NCBI RefSeq assembly: GCF_049319665.1
Contig: NZ_JBMOUD010000001.1
Span: 434,001-498,000 of the forward strand
Length of the DNA: 64,000 nt
Direction of reading: 5' to 3'
Source: JBMOUD01 sp049319665
GTDB lineage: Bacteria > Pseudomonadota > Gammaproteobacteria > Enterobacterales > Enterobacteriaceae
Shown: piece after piece, positions 33,370 to 42,331 of the stretch
Numbering within the stretch: position 1 is the stretch's first letter
Layout: every line of letters starts with the position of its first letter
Position numbers and translations under genes: made by a program
Notes under the pieces: model-generated
Database searches by the model: none
Told to the model about the DNA's origin: nothing
The model's input: only the letters and a program-made list of their open reading frames with translations

Positions 33370-35223
33370 ATGAGAAGACTACTTACCACGCTGGTTATTT
33401 TACTGGTGGTTGTGATTGCAGGGATGACCTCGCTGGTATTTCTGATTAACCCTAATGATTTTCGTGATTATATGGTTAATCGGGTAGAGCAAAAGAGTGG
33501 GTATAAACTCTCCATCGACGGCGACCTTCGTTGGCACGTATTTCCAAAGCTAAGCATCATTGCCGGCCAGATGTCATTAACGGCACCAGGCGCTAAAATT
33601 CCCGTAGTGAGTGCGGAAAATATGCGCCTCGATGTTAAACTCTGGCCGCTATTATCACATCAGTTAGTCGTTAGCGAAGTCCTGCTCAAACGTGCTGTGG
33701 TTAGTCTCACGCCAGAGAGTGATGCCAGCGAGCCAGATGCACCGATTGCGCCAAAATCACGTGGCAGCTATACACAAACCAACGAGATCGACTCTGGTTG
33801 GAAGTTTGATATTGGTCAATTGAACATTTCTGATGGTTTGTTGATTTGGCAACGAGGTGATAGCGACCAAATTAACGTCCGTGATATCAATCTGGAAATG
33901 GATCAAAAAACCAATCGTCAGGCTACATTAAAGCTTTCTAGCCGTATCAACCGCGATCAACGAGACCTCGTTTCCCAACTCAGTGCGACTCTTGATTTAC
34001 AAGACTACCCAAATAAATTCAAAGCAAATATTACTCAATTTGACTACCAACTTAGCGGTGTAGGCCTGCCTGATGCCGGAATCAAAGGCACAGGTTCAAT
34101 GTTGGCTAGTTATCAGGATGATCAAGATAAAGTTATACTGAGCCAGTTAGCGCTAAACGCCAACAATAATCAATTTTCTGGTACTGCGTCAGCCGTACTT
34201 AGCGATGTGCCGGATTATCAATTAAATCTGCAGTTTTCCAACCTTAATCTTGATGGGTTAACTGGATGGCAAGCTCGTAATGTCGATGACACCAATCTGC
34301 AGCAAACATCAGCTGTAACTTCTGCACCAGTGATTGCACGAGATATTAAGGCTGGTCAAGAAGGATTGGGAGGACTCAATGACTTCAACGCAAAACTGAC
34401 GATAAAAGCCGATAATTTCATTTATCGAGGTCTGCAAGTTAAAGACTTAGATGTTGATGCCGATAATCGCCAAGGTAATGTAACGCTGCAAACCTTGACT
34501 GGAAAGTTAGGCAGTGGCGATTTTTCTATCCCTGGTAATCTGGATGTGACGGGAGATAGCGTATTAGTTTCACTACAACCTACGTTGAACAATATCGACT
34601 TCGTTCAGTTACTACGGGCTTATAACTTGCCTGAGGCTATAAGCGGCAATTTGACGATGCAAGGTGATTTGAAAGGGCAGGGAATTACTGCTGATGATTT
34701 CAATCATCGTTGGCAGGGAAATAGCACATTATCTGTCACTAACGCACATTTGAACGGGCTGAATATTCAGCAGTTGATTCAACAAGCCGTATCTCGGAGT
34801 AATAACCGTGTCCAGGGAATGGAGCGCTACGAATCTTATACACAGATCAATAAGTTACAAGCTAATGCCACATTGCAAAGTGGTACGCTAAAGTTGTCCA
34901 AGATGTCTGGAGAATCGGCATTCCTGAATGTTAAAGGAGAAGGTTCGGTTGATTTTTCCGCACAGCAGTGTGATTTGATGCTACAGACGAAAATCACTGG
35001 TGGCTGGGGAGGCGACAGCGATCTGATTAAACGATTGCAAAGTACCGATATTCCACTGCGTGTTTACGGGCCTTGGAAACAACTTAACTACCAGCTTAGA
35101 GTCGATGACGTGTTACGCGACCAGCTAAAGCAAGATGCAAAAAGTGCTATTCAGAACTGGATCGATAAGAACCAAAGTGCTAAAGATAAGCAAAGTCTGG
35201 AATCTATAGATAAAAAACTTTGA
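33370..35223 (+). CDS. asmA: AsmA family outer-membrane assembly protein
   Basis: This 617-residue protein has one N-terminal membrane anchor (LLTTLVILLVVVIAGMTSLVF), then a long beta-rich periplasmic body. The AsmA start INPNDFRDYMVNRVEQKSGY, with DLRWHVFPKLSI and LDVKLWPLL, and the C-terminal AsmA domain (SGNLTMQGDLKGQG, ITGGWGGDSDLIKRL) are clear. AsmA-like proteins are thought to carry lipids between the membranes. An AGAGG site precedes the ATG by 5 bp. Confidence 0.95.
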   Translation: MRRLLTTLVILLVVVIAGMTSLVFLINPNDFRDYMVNRVEQKSGYKLSIDGDLRWHVFPKLSIIAGQMSLTAPGAKIPVVSAENMRLDVKLWPLLSHQLVVSEVLLKRAVVSLTPESDASEPDAPIAPKSRGSYTQTNEIDSGWKFDIGQLNISDGLLIWQRGDSDQINVRDINLEMDQKTNRQATLKLSSRINRDQRDLVSQLSATLDLQDYPNKFKANITQFDYQLSGVGLPDAGIKGTGSMLASYQDDQDKVILSQLALNANNNQFSGTASAVLSDVPDYQLNLQFSNLNLDGLTGWQARNVDDTNLQQTSAVTSAPVIARDIKAGQEGLGGLNDFNAKLTIKADNFIYRGLQVKDLDVDADNRQGNVTLQTLTGKLGSGDFSIPGNLDVTGDSVLVSLQPTLNNIDFVQLLRAYNLPEAISGNLTMQGDLKGQGITADDFNHRWQGNSTLSVTNAHLNGLNIQQLIQQAVSRSNNRVQGMERYESYTQINKLQANATLQSGTLKLSKMSGESAFLNVKGEGSVDFSAQQCDLMLQTKITGGWGGDSDLIKRLQSTDIPLRVYGPWKQLNYQLRVDDVLRDQLKQDAKSAIQNWIDKNQSAKDKQSLESIDKKL

Positions 35224-35524
35224 TAGTTGCTGAGTATTATATGCTAATTGCTTTTGAAGTAGCCAAAATCAAGGAGGAGTCTTAAATTTTCCGCTGATGC
35301 TCGCGGCGTTATATGAGATACTGTTATCATTAAGTGCTAATGGCAAATCCTATTGAGTTTTAACAAATAGTATTAAATGCAACGGGTTGCAATTAGGGTG
35401 TTTGTTTTTGATCTTTTAAAGGCTCAAGTCGTTTTATACTTTTGCCACAGTGATTCAAATAGTTGCTATAGCATAACGATTATTTGAGTTGTAAAAATAT
35501 TGGTGCCAAGGAGTATCTTTTATA
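35224..35524. other. Promoter region of galU
   Basis: This gap of about 300 bp is AT-rich. An AAGGAG ribosome site lies about 9 bp before the galU ATG. I see no operator that I can name. Confidence 0.4.
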
Positions 35525-36418
35525 ATGTTGAAAGCTGTCATTCCTGTTGCTGGTCTGGGAACACGTATGTTGCCTGCAACCAAAGCCATCCCGAAAGAAA
35601 TGCTGCCTATTGTTGATAAGCCGCTAATTCAATATATCGTTAACGAATGTGCGGCTGCGGGGATCAAAGAAATCATTTTGGTGACCCATTCATCTAAAAA
35701 TGCTATCGAAAACCACTTTGATACTTCTTTCGAATTGGAAAGCATGCTGGAAACTCGCGTTAAGCGTCAATTGTTGGATGAAGTACAGTCTATTTGCCCG
35801 AAAGGCGTAACTATTATGAATGTCCGCCAGGGGCAATCTAAAGGTTTGGGGCATGCTGTTCTCTGCGCTCGTCCATTGATCGGTGATTCACCTTTTGCCG
35901 TAATCCTGCCAGACGTGCTGATGGATGATGTTTCTTGTGATTTACAAAAAGATAACCTTGCCGCTATGCTTAGTCGTTTCCATGAAACGGGTAACAGCCA
36001 GGTTATGGTTGAAGAAGTGCCTGAAGAAGATGTCTCTAAATACGGCGTGGTTGACTGTAACGGTGTAGAAGGTGAGCCAGGCAAAAGTATTGCGATGAAA
36101 GCTATCGTTGAAAAGCCGGAACGTGAAGAAGCACCTTCAAACCTAGCCGTTGTTGGACGTTATGTCTTCTCTGAAGATATCTGGCCACTGCTAGCAGTAA
36201 CACCTTACGGTGCGGGTAACGAAATTCAGTTGACAGATGCAATTGCTTTGTTGATGAAGAAGAAAACGGTAGAAGCTTTCACCATGACCGGTCGCTCACA
36301 CGACTGTGGTGATAAATTAGGCTATATGAAAGCTTTTGTTGAGTACGGTATTCGTCATCCAGTACAGGGCGAAGCCTTCTCTGAATGGTTAAAAGACTTT
36401 TCGTCAGAAAATAAGTAA
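35525..36418 (+). CDS. galU: UTP-glucose-1-phosphate uridylyltransferase
   Basis: This 297-residue nucleotidyltransferase makes UDP-glucose for LPS core and other glycans. The active site AGLGTRMLPATKAIPKEMLP is intact; the GalF paralogue of enterics carries GMHM here, so I call it GalU-type. Further blocks are QYIVNECAAAGIKEIILVTH, GHAVLCARPLIGD and GRSHDCGDKLGYM. Position between asmA and the O-antigen genes is the place where galF/galU sits in related species. It ends at a terminator shared with the convergent rfbA. Confidence 0.93.
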   Translation: MLKAVIPVAGLGTRMLPATKAIPKEMLPIVDKPLIQYIVNECAAAGIKEIILVTHSSKNAIENHFDTSFELESMLETRVKRQLLDEVQSICPKGVTIMNVRQGQSKGLGHAVLCARPLIGDSPFAVILPDVLMDDVSCDLQKDNLAAMLSRFHETGNSQVMVEEVPEEDVSKYGVVDCNGVEGEPGKSIAMKAIVEKPEREEAPSNLAVVGRYVFSEDIWPLLAVTPYGAGNEIQLTDAIALLMKKKTVEAFTMTGRSHDCGDKLGYMKAFVEYGIRHPVQGEAFSEWLKDFSSENK

Positions 36419-36482
36419 AAGATAAACCATTTTTTCAAATGAAAGTTTGTAAAATTCAGTATGTTAGCTGAATTAAATCAAT

Positions 36483-36510
36483 AAAGCCGTATTTCTTGAA
36501 ATACGGCTTT
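36483..36510. terminator. Bidirectional terminator between galU and rfbA
   Basis: AAAGCCGTATTT/AAATACGGCTTT is a perfect 12-bp stem with a 4-base loop. Confidence 0.8.
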
Positions 36511-36529
36511 ATAACAGGTAGTAGATGTG

Positions 36530-37402
36530 TTAGCGCGTTTCAGCTAACAGCTGTGCTAAATATGCGCCGTATACTGTTTTCGCCATCAACTTGGCTTGTT
36601 CTGCAACCTGCTCTTTACTGAGCCATCCTTTTCTAAAGGCAATTTCCTCGAGACATGCAACTTTGAAGCCCTGGCGTTTTTCAATTGTGTGGATAAATTG
36701 AGAGGCTTCAATAAGACTGTCATGAGTACCTGTATCGAGCCAAGCAAATCCTCTGCCTAATAATTCAACCTTTAAATCCCCTTTCTCTAAATACATTTCA
36801 TTTAAAGTCGTGATTTCTAATTCACCACGATGTGAAGGTTGAACCTGTTTAGCCATTTCTACAACGTTATTATCGTAAAAATAAAGACCAGTAACAGCCC
36901 AATGCGATTTAGGTTTTAAAGGTTTCTCTTCTATAGACAATGCATTGAAATCTTTATCAAACTCAACGACGCCAAAACGTTCTGGATCGGTTACCTGATA
37001 ACCAAATACCGTAGCGCCAGTCTCCCGCTGAGAAACAATCTCAAGTTGTTTACCAAAACTTTGACCAAAATAGATATTATCGCCTAAAACAAGAGCACAT
37101 CGGTCTCCTGCAATAAACTCTTCACCGATTATAAAGGCCTGCGCTAATCCATCGGGGGAAGGTTGGATGGCATATTGTAGATTCACACCAAATTGAGAAC
37201 CATCTCCGAGCAGTCTCTTAAAAGAAGGCATATCATCTGGTGTTGAAATGATTAATATATCGCGAATTCCAGCCAACATAAGGACTGAGATAGGATAGTA
37301 AATCATTGGCTTGTCATAAATAGGCAATAACTGTTTGGAAACGCCTTGAGTAATAGGGTATAAACGAGTACCCGAACCACCTGCTAAAACAATACCCTTC
37401 AC
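36530..37402 (-). CDS. rfbA: Glucose-1-phosphate thymidylyltransferase
   Basis: This 290-residue RmlA performs the first step of dTDP-L-rhamnose synthesis (glucose-1-P + dTTP). The nucleotide-binding loop GGSGTRLYPITQGVSKQLLP is intact, with YDKPMIYYP, LGDNIYFG and the allosteric-domain end WLSKEQVAEQAK. The start is a GTG that overlaps the rfbB stop codon (GTGA), so translation is coupled. It is transcribed away from the main O-antigen operon and does not lie behind the JUMPStart. Confidence 0.96.
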   Translation of the reverse strand: MKGIVLAGGSGTRLYPITQGVSKQLLPIYDKPMIYYPISVLMLAGIRDILIISTPDDMPSFKRLLGDGSQFGVNLQYAIQPSPDGLAQAFIIGEEFIAGDRCALVLGDNIYFGQSFGKQLEIVSQRETGATVFGYQVTDPERFGVVEFDKDFNALSIEEKPLKPKSHWAVTGLYFYDNNVVEMAKQVQPSHRGELEITTLNEMYLEKGDLKVELLGRGFAWLDTGTHDSLIEASQFIHTIEKRQGFKVACLEEIAFRKGWLSKEQVAEQAKLMAKTVYGAYLAQLLAETR

Positions 37403-38487
37403 TTAATCTTCTCCTGATTTGATGATGTCGTCAGTCCCAAGCGCTCACCAGCATATGAACCATCGAGAACTCTGCGCCACCATTTTTCGTTCTGTAAATA
37501 CCACTCAACAGTTTTGCGAATGCCAGTTTCGAAAGTTTCTTGTGGTTTCCAACCTAATTCATTAGCAATTTTACTGGCGTCAATTGCATAACGCATATCA
37601 TGTCCAGGCCTATCTTTTACATAGGTTATTAAGTCTTCAAATTTGTTAATATTATTTGGTTTATTAACAATCATCTCGTCGAGCAACGAACAAATTGTTT
37701 TGACGACATCTATATTTTTACGTTCGTTATGACCGCCAATATTGTAGGTTTCACCAATTTTTCCTTCGGTAACGACTTTATAAAGAGCGCTTGCGTGATC
37801 TTCAACATAGAGCCAATCCCGTATTTGGGCACCATCGCCATAAACTGGTAATGGCTTACCTGAAATGGCATTCAAAATGATCAAAGGAATAAGCTTCTCT
37901 GGAAAATGGAATGGCCCATAATTATTGGAGCAATTAGTAATGATAGTCGGCAGGCCGTATGTCCGATTCCATGCCCTAACTAAATGATCGCTTGCTGCTT
38001 TCGAAGCCGAGTATGGGCTACTAGGAGCGTAAGGAGTTGTTTCTGTGAATAAATCATCCGTTCCGTGCAAATCGCCATAGACTTCATCAGTTGAAATATG
38101 ATGAAAACGAAAATGCTGTTGTGTATCTTCATCTAATGTAAGCCAATATTGGCGAGCAGCTTCTAGAAGTGTATAGGTGCCCACAATATTGGTTTCAATA
38201 AAAGCTGATGGTCCATCAATAGAGCGATCTACGTGACTCTCGGCCGCTAAATGCATAACAAGATCAGGCTTAAAATCTGCAAAGATTCGATCTAATTCCG
38301 GCCGATCGCATATATCGACCTTTGCAAACTGATAACGTTCGTTACTATTAACCGAGTTAAGAGACTCAAGGTTGCCTGCATAAGTGAGACTGTCTACTAC
38401 TAAAACAGCATCGCGCGTGTTTTCGATTATGTGACGAACAACGGCAGAACCTATGAAACCTGCTCCACCAGTAATCAAAATTTTCAT
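37399..38487 (-). CDS. rfbB: dTDP-glucose 4,6-dehydratase
   Basis: This 362-residue RmlB is an NAD-dependent extended SDR for the second step of dTDP-rhamnose synthesis. The N-terminal GGAGFIGSAVVRHI binds NAD. STDEVYGDL, the YSASKAASD Tyr/Lys pair, NCSNNYGPFHFPEKLIPL and GDGAQIRDWLYVEDH are the classic blocks. Its stop overlaps the rfbA start. Its promoter must lie in the 1.5 kb region to the right, divergent from rfbC. Confidence 0.96.
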   Translation of the reverse strand: MKILITGGAGFIGSAVVRHIIENTRDAVLVVDSLTYAGNLESLNSVNSNERYQFAKVDICDRPELDRIFADFKPDLVMHLAAESHVDRSIDGPSAFIETNIVGTYTLLEAARQYWLTLDEDTQQHFRFHHISTDEVYGDLHGTDDLFTETTPYAPSSPYSASKAASDHLVRAWNRTYGLPTIITNCSNNYGPFHFPEKLIPLIILNAISGKPLPVYGDGAQIRDWLYVEDHASALYKVVTEGKIGETYNIGGHNERKNIDVVKTICSLLDEMIVNKPNNINKFEDLITYVKDRPGHDMRYAIDASKIANELGWKPQETFETGIRKTVEWYLQNEKWWRRVLDGSYAGERLGLTTSSNQEKIK

Positions 38488-39982
38488 ATTTATTCACTCA
38501 TTTACGATCTTAAAAATACAGAATGACTGCTAACAATCACACACAAAGATCAAGGCTTTATGGGGCTGCATTAGATACAATTTTAAGCAAGCATGAGCAA
38601 CCATGCTGGAATATAGCCAAACGGAGTCTCACTCAATTGACAAATAGGACTGTGGTCTGAACATTAGTAGCTTCACTACTATAATACCTAATAAATCTTG
38701 TGATTATGAGAGTTATCTAGCTTTGAATAATCAGTATGGTCATTCTGTGTTCATTTTGTAAGTATTCTGCATTAGTGCGACATTCAGATTGTAGGGACTA
38801 TTCTGGATATTGAGATTGCAAGTGATATGCACCTTGATGTTCTCGAGTATTTTTATAAAAAACAACTAATTACTTAGCTAGAATGTTGATGCGCGTTGGT
38901 ATGCCAAATATGTAAATACGCATCTATCGATGATGCTCCTAAGAACGTTAGCGCTCTAACGTTGACGAACAGATTGTAAAATAATTTTTTATCTAAACAT
39001 TCGAAGTAAAGGTCTTAGTTCATTGTATAGCAGATACACAGATTGACCATGTACGCTATGCTACCATGACTCGGCAGGCGTTGCTTGGATGTGATTAAAT
39101 AGGATTAACAATATTACTTGAGAATTTATAGGAAGCGTGTATTCCGATGAGTATTTTCAGGATGCTATAGCGGGTATACTGCACAGATAATACTTTGTCC
39201 ACAAAATAGATACATTTTTACAATGTCTTATTCAACAACAAAATCTCCGGATTGGGAATAAAAGTGATGAAATACAGTGTGTTGTGATTTTCATGAGTAT
39301 TAGCCATGTCGAACTTTATAAAATAAGCGGACTAATAATCAGCTTGAGGACAGTCAAGGTATCCGTTTTGCTAACAGACACAGTTTTTGCCTAAGATAAC
39401 ATTTAGTTTTTAAATATAAGATAGGGTGATGGATTCCATTATGACTTCTGAAGTATTGCTTGCCTAGGACTAAGCCGAAAAGTTATAATTATAGGGACTT
39501 TTTGCACAAAAATTGATATTGTTTTATCAGATTAGCATTAAATCAATTGCAGAAAAAGTATTCATACATGGCAGCAGTCAAAGATTGAGATTTATCCAAT
39601 AGTTAAAGTTGCAGCCATTCATGTAGTTGAACCGCCAACACATTAATAATCAGTTATTGGTTACTGCAAGCCAAGGGCGGTAGCATTCCGTTTGGTCTAT
39701 GCTGGTTGATGTTTTGTGCCCACACCATTAAAATTGTTTGTTTTCTAGTCAGAAGTGATTTGCTTATTCGTAAATTGTCAATTTCATCTTGTAAGATTTT
39801 CTCGGTAATGCAAAAAAATTACTATAGATAAATATAGTGATTCGATAGCTTTTTGGGAGTCCCTATTTAATATATTGTTATTAGGCTTTATAGATTCATG
39901 ATTGCATCAAAAAAATTTATTTATATTTTATTTTCATTAAATATTTTTATTGTCAGTTTTGTTATTAGGATGAAAAACTAAA
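38488..39982. other. 1.5 kb gene-free region between rfbB and rfbC
   Basis: I find no open frame of convincing length on either strand and no recognisable gene fragment, insertion sequence or tRNA. It must hold the leftward rfbBA promoter and the rightward O-antigen operon promoter, and it carries the JUMPStart/ops element near 39655-39690. The stretch is AT-rich and unusually long for such a spacer; decayed genes beyond recognition are possible. Confidence 0.6.
39655..39690 (+). promoter_or_regulatory. JUMPStart/ops element (RfaH recruitment site)
   Basis: TTGGTTACTGCAAGCCAAGG runs into GGCGGTAGCATT (39676-39687). The ops core GGCGGTAGC is intact; the last bases differ from GGCGGTAGCGTG. 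This is the conserved leader motif of polysaccharide operons, at which RfaH loads onto RNA polymerase and suppresses termination. It is about 295 bp upstream of rfbC. Confidence 0.85.
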
Positions 39983-40522
39983 ATGAATATCATTTCAAGT
40001 AAAATTGCTGGTGTAAAAACTATTCAACCAACTGTTTTTGGTGATTCTCGTGGTTTCTTTTTGGAAGTGTTCGAAAAGAAAAGATACCAAGAAATGTTAG
40101 AGATTGAATTAGATTTTGTGCAAGATAATCATTCACGCTCAGCAAAAGGCGTCTTACGCGGTCTTCATTTTCAAACGCAGAACCCGCAAGGAAAACTTGT
40201 AAGAGTAGTGCGGGGGGAAGTATTTGATGTTGCTGTCGACATTCGTCCTGATTCTCCTACATTTGGACAGTGGGAAGGAGTTCTTCTTTCCGAGGAAAAT
40301 AAAACCCAATTCTGGGTCCCACCTGGTTTAGCTCATGGTTTCGTTGTGTTATCAGATATTGCTGACTTTGAATATAAATGCACTAATTATTATGATCCTA
40401 CTTCTGAAGGTTGTTTAATCTGGAATGATTTAGATGTGGCTATTGATTGGCCAATCGAAAATCCACTTTTGTCGGCCAAAGATATTAAAGGAAAAACACT
40501 GGCTGAATTATATAAAAGTTAA
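39983..40522 (+). CDS. rfbC: dTDP-4-dehydrorhamnose 3,5-epimerase
   Basis: This 179-residue cupin-fold RmlC is the third step of dTDP-rhamnose synthesis. HSRSAKGVLRGLHFQTQNPQ holds the catalytic His region, with VFDVAVDIRPDSPTFGQW and FWVPPGLAHGFVVLSD as family blocks. It is the first gene of the rightward O-antigen operon after the JUMPStart leader. Codon use is AT-rich like the rest of the locus. Confidence 0.96.
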   Translation: MNIISSKIAGVKTIQPTVFGDSRGFFLEVFEKKRYQEMLEIELDFVQDNHSRSAKGVLRGLHFQTQNPQGKLVRVVRGEVFDVAVDIRPDSPTFGQWEGVLLSEENKTQFWVPPGLAHGFVVLSDIADFEYKCTNYYDPTSEGCLIWNDLDVAIDWPIENPLLSAKDIKGKTLAELYKS

Positions 40523-40585
40523 CGGTACATTTATTAAATTATCGTAATTTACTTAACAGAATAAAAGTATTCTAGGTTTTTATAT

Positions 40586-41461
40586 ATGAAATTGTTAATT
40601 GTGGGTTGCTCCGGACAAGTTGGAAGTGAATTAGTTAATAGAGTTTCTGATGCATGGGATGTATATGCATTTGATAGAAAACAATTAGATATAACGAATT
40701 ATCTGCAAGTTGGCAATATTATTAAGTCAATTTTACCTGATGTTATTATTAATGCTTCGGCCTATACAGCCGTTGATCGTGCAGAAACTGAGATTGAACA
40801 GGCTTTTGCTATTAACAGTGGCGGTGTTGCAAACTTGGCTTTAGAAGCAAATAATTGTGGAGCTAAGTTTTTACACATATCTACCGATTATGTTTTTCGT
40901 GGAGACCGTGAGGGTTTGTATTCTGAGTCCGATGAAACTGAACCGACAGGTATTTATGGAAAAAGCAAACTTGCTGGTGAATTGGCGATAAGCGAAATTT
41001 GTAAGCGACATATAATTTTACGAACTTCTTGGGTATTTGGTCAACATGGTAATAATTTTGTCAAAACCATGATACGGATCGGAGAAGGGAAAACATCCTT
41101 AAATGTTGTAGGAGACCAATTTGGCGGGCCTACGTATGCAGGCGATATAGCTAACGCTTTATTACTTATTGCAGAAAAAGTATGTGAAGAAAATTTTAAT
41201 GACTGGGGAATTTATCATTATAGTGGCGCCCCTTATACCAACTGGGCCAACTTTGCTAATGTCATTCTTGAACTCGCTCATAAAAATTCTTTAATTTCAC
41301 AAAAAGTAAATGTTAATTCAATTACTAGTAGCGAATACCCAACACCAGCTAAAAGGCCTATAAATTCAATGCTGGATTGCACAAAAATTCATGACATATT
41401 CAATATAGGGCCAAGCCAGTGGGAATTAGCTTTGCGCAATATAGAGATATATGCAAAATAA
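40586..41461 (+). CDS. rfbD: dTDP-4-dehydrorhamnose reductase
   Basis: This 291-residue RmlD completes dTDP-L-rhamnose. The NADPH loop is VGCSGQVGSELVN; DVIINASAYTAVDRAE, HISTDYVFRG and the Tyr/Lys pair in GIYGKSKLAGE follow, with ILRTSWVFGQHGNNFVKTM further on. It lies 63 bp after rfbC. With rfbBA on the other strand the pathway is complete. Confidence 0.96.
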   Translation: MKLLIVGCSGQVGSELVNRVSDAWDVYAFDRKQLDITNYLQVGNIIKSILPDVIINASAYTAVDRAETEIEQAFAINSGGVANLALEANNCGAKFLHISTDYVFRGDREGLYSESDETEPTGIYGKSKLAGELAISEICKRHIILRTSWVFGQHGNNFVKTMIRIGEGKTSLNVVGDQFGGPTYAGDIANALLLIAEKVCEENFNDWGIYHYSGAPYTNWANFANVILELAHKNSLISQKVNVNSITSSEYPTPAKRPINSMLDCTKIHDIFNIGPSQWELALRNIEIYAK

Positions 41462-41509
41462 ACCGTCTTAACTTTGTGAGTGTAATATTATTTTGATCAA
41501 GGTAGTTAG

Positions 41510-42331
41510 ATGAAAAATAAATTTAGTTCATCACCAATTGAATTGTTTTCTGGTTTTTTTAGAAATAGAAAACTAATTATAAACTTAACAAAGAGGGAAG
41601 TTTCCGGTAGATATAAAGGCTCTCTATTTGGAATGCTTTGGTCTTTCTTTAACCCGATATTTATGCTGGCTGTATATACTTTTGTTTTTAGTTTTATTTT
41701 CAATGCTCGTTGGAGCTCTGCCAGTACGTCTAAAACTGAATTTGCGTTGGTGCTTTTTGCGGGACTTATTGTATTCAATTTTTTTAGCGAATGCGCAATA
41801 AAATCACCATCAGTAATTCTATCAAACATAAATTATGTCAAAAAAGTAATATTCCCATTAGAAATACTGCCTATGGTTAATGTGGCTGCGGCTTTATTTC
41901 ATGCTTGTATCAGCATAATTGTTTGGTTATTATTCTATATTATCGAAGTTGGCATTCCTCATATTACTGTTTTACTTTTCCCTATACTATTTTTACCCTT
42001 GATATTCTTTTGCGTTGGTGTTGGCTGGCTTTTATCTTCTCTTGGTGTGTTTTTGAGGGATATAGGACAGATGATTACTATATTTGTTACTGCCTTAATG
42101 TTTTTATCTCCTATTTTTTATCCTATTACTGTTATACCCCAAGAATACCGGCCATTGCTTGATTTGAATCCACTGGCACCTGCTATTTCACAATTCAGAG
42201 AAATATTTTATTGGGGAACCGTTCCTTCAATTACTGGCTTTTTAGTCTATCTGCTAGAATGTATGGCCTTTAGTTGGTTTGGGTTTGTTGTTTTCCAGAA
42301 AACGAGAAAGGGATTTGCTGATGTTCTCTGA
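41510..42331 (+). CDS. wzm: O-antigen ABC transporter, permease subunit
   Basis: This 273-residue ABC-2 type permease has about six membrane helices. The amphipathic start IINLTKREVSGRYKGSLFGMLWSFFNPIF is typical of Wzm, as are NYVKKVIFPLEILPMVN and SPIFYPITVIPQEYRPLLDLNPLAP. It moves lipid-linked O-polysaccharide across the inner membrane with Wzt. The wzt start codon overlaps its last codons by 11 bp. Confidence 0.95.
   Translation: MKNKFSSSPIELFSGFFRNRKLIINLTKREVSGRYKGSLFGMLWSFFNPIFMLAVYTFVFSFIFNARWSSASTSKTEFALVLFAGLIVFNFFSECAIKSPSVILSNINYVKKVIFPLEILPMVNVAAALFHACISIIVWLLFYIIEVGIPHITVLLFPILFLPLIFFCVGVGWLLSSLGVFLRDIGQMITIFVTALMFLSPIFYPITVIPQEYRPLLDLNPLAPAISQFREIFYWGTVPSITGFLVYLLECMAFSWFGFVVFQKTRKGFADVL

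Noticed and set aside
35525..36418. Calling the uridylyltransferase GalF
   Set aside because: The active-site sequence GLGTRM is intact as in GalU, whereas GalF has GMHM; the genomic position alone is not enough.
38488..39982. Insertion-sequence remnant in the rfbB-rfbC spacer
   Set aside because: No terminal inverted repeats, target duplications or transposase-like fragments are visible.
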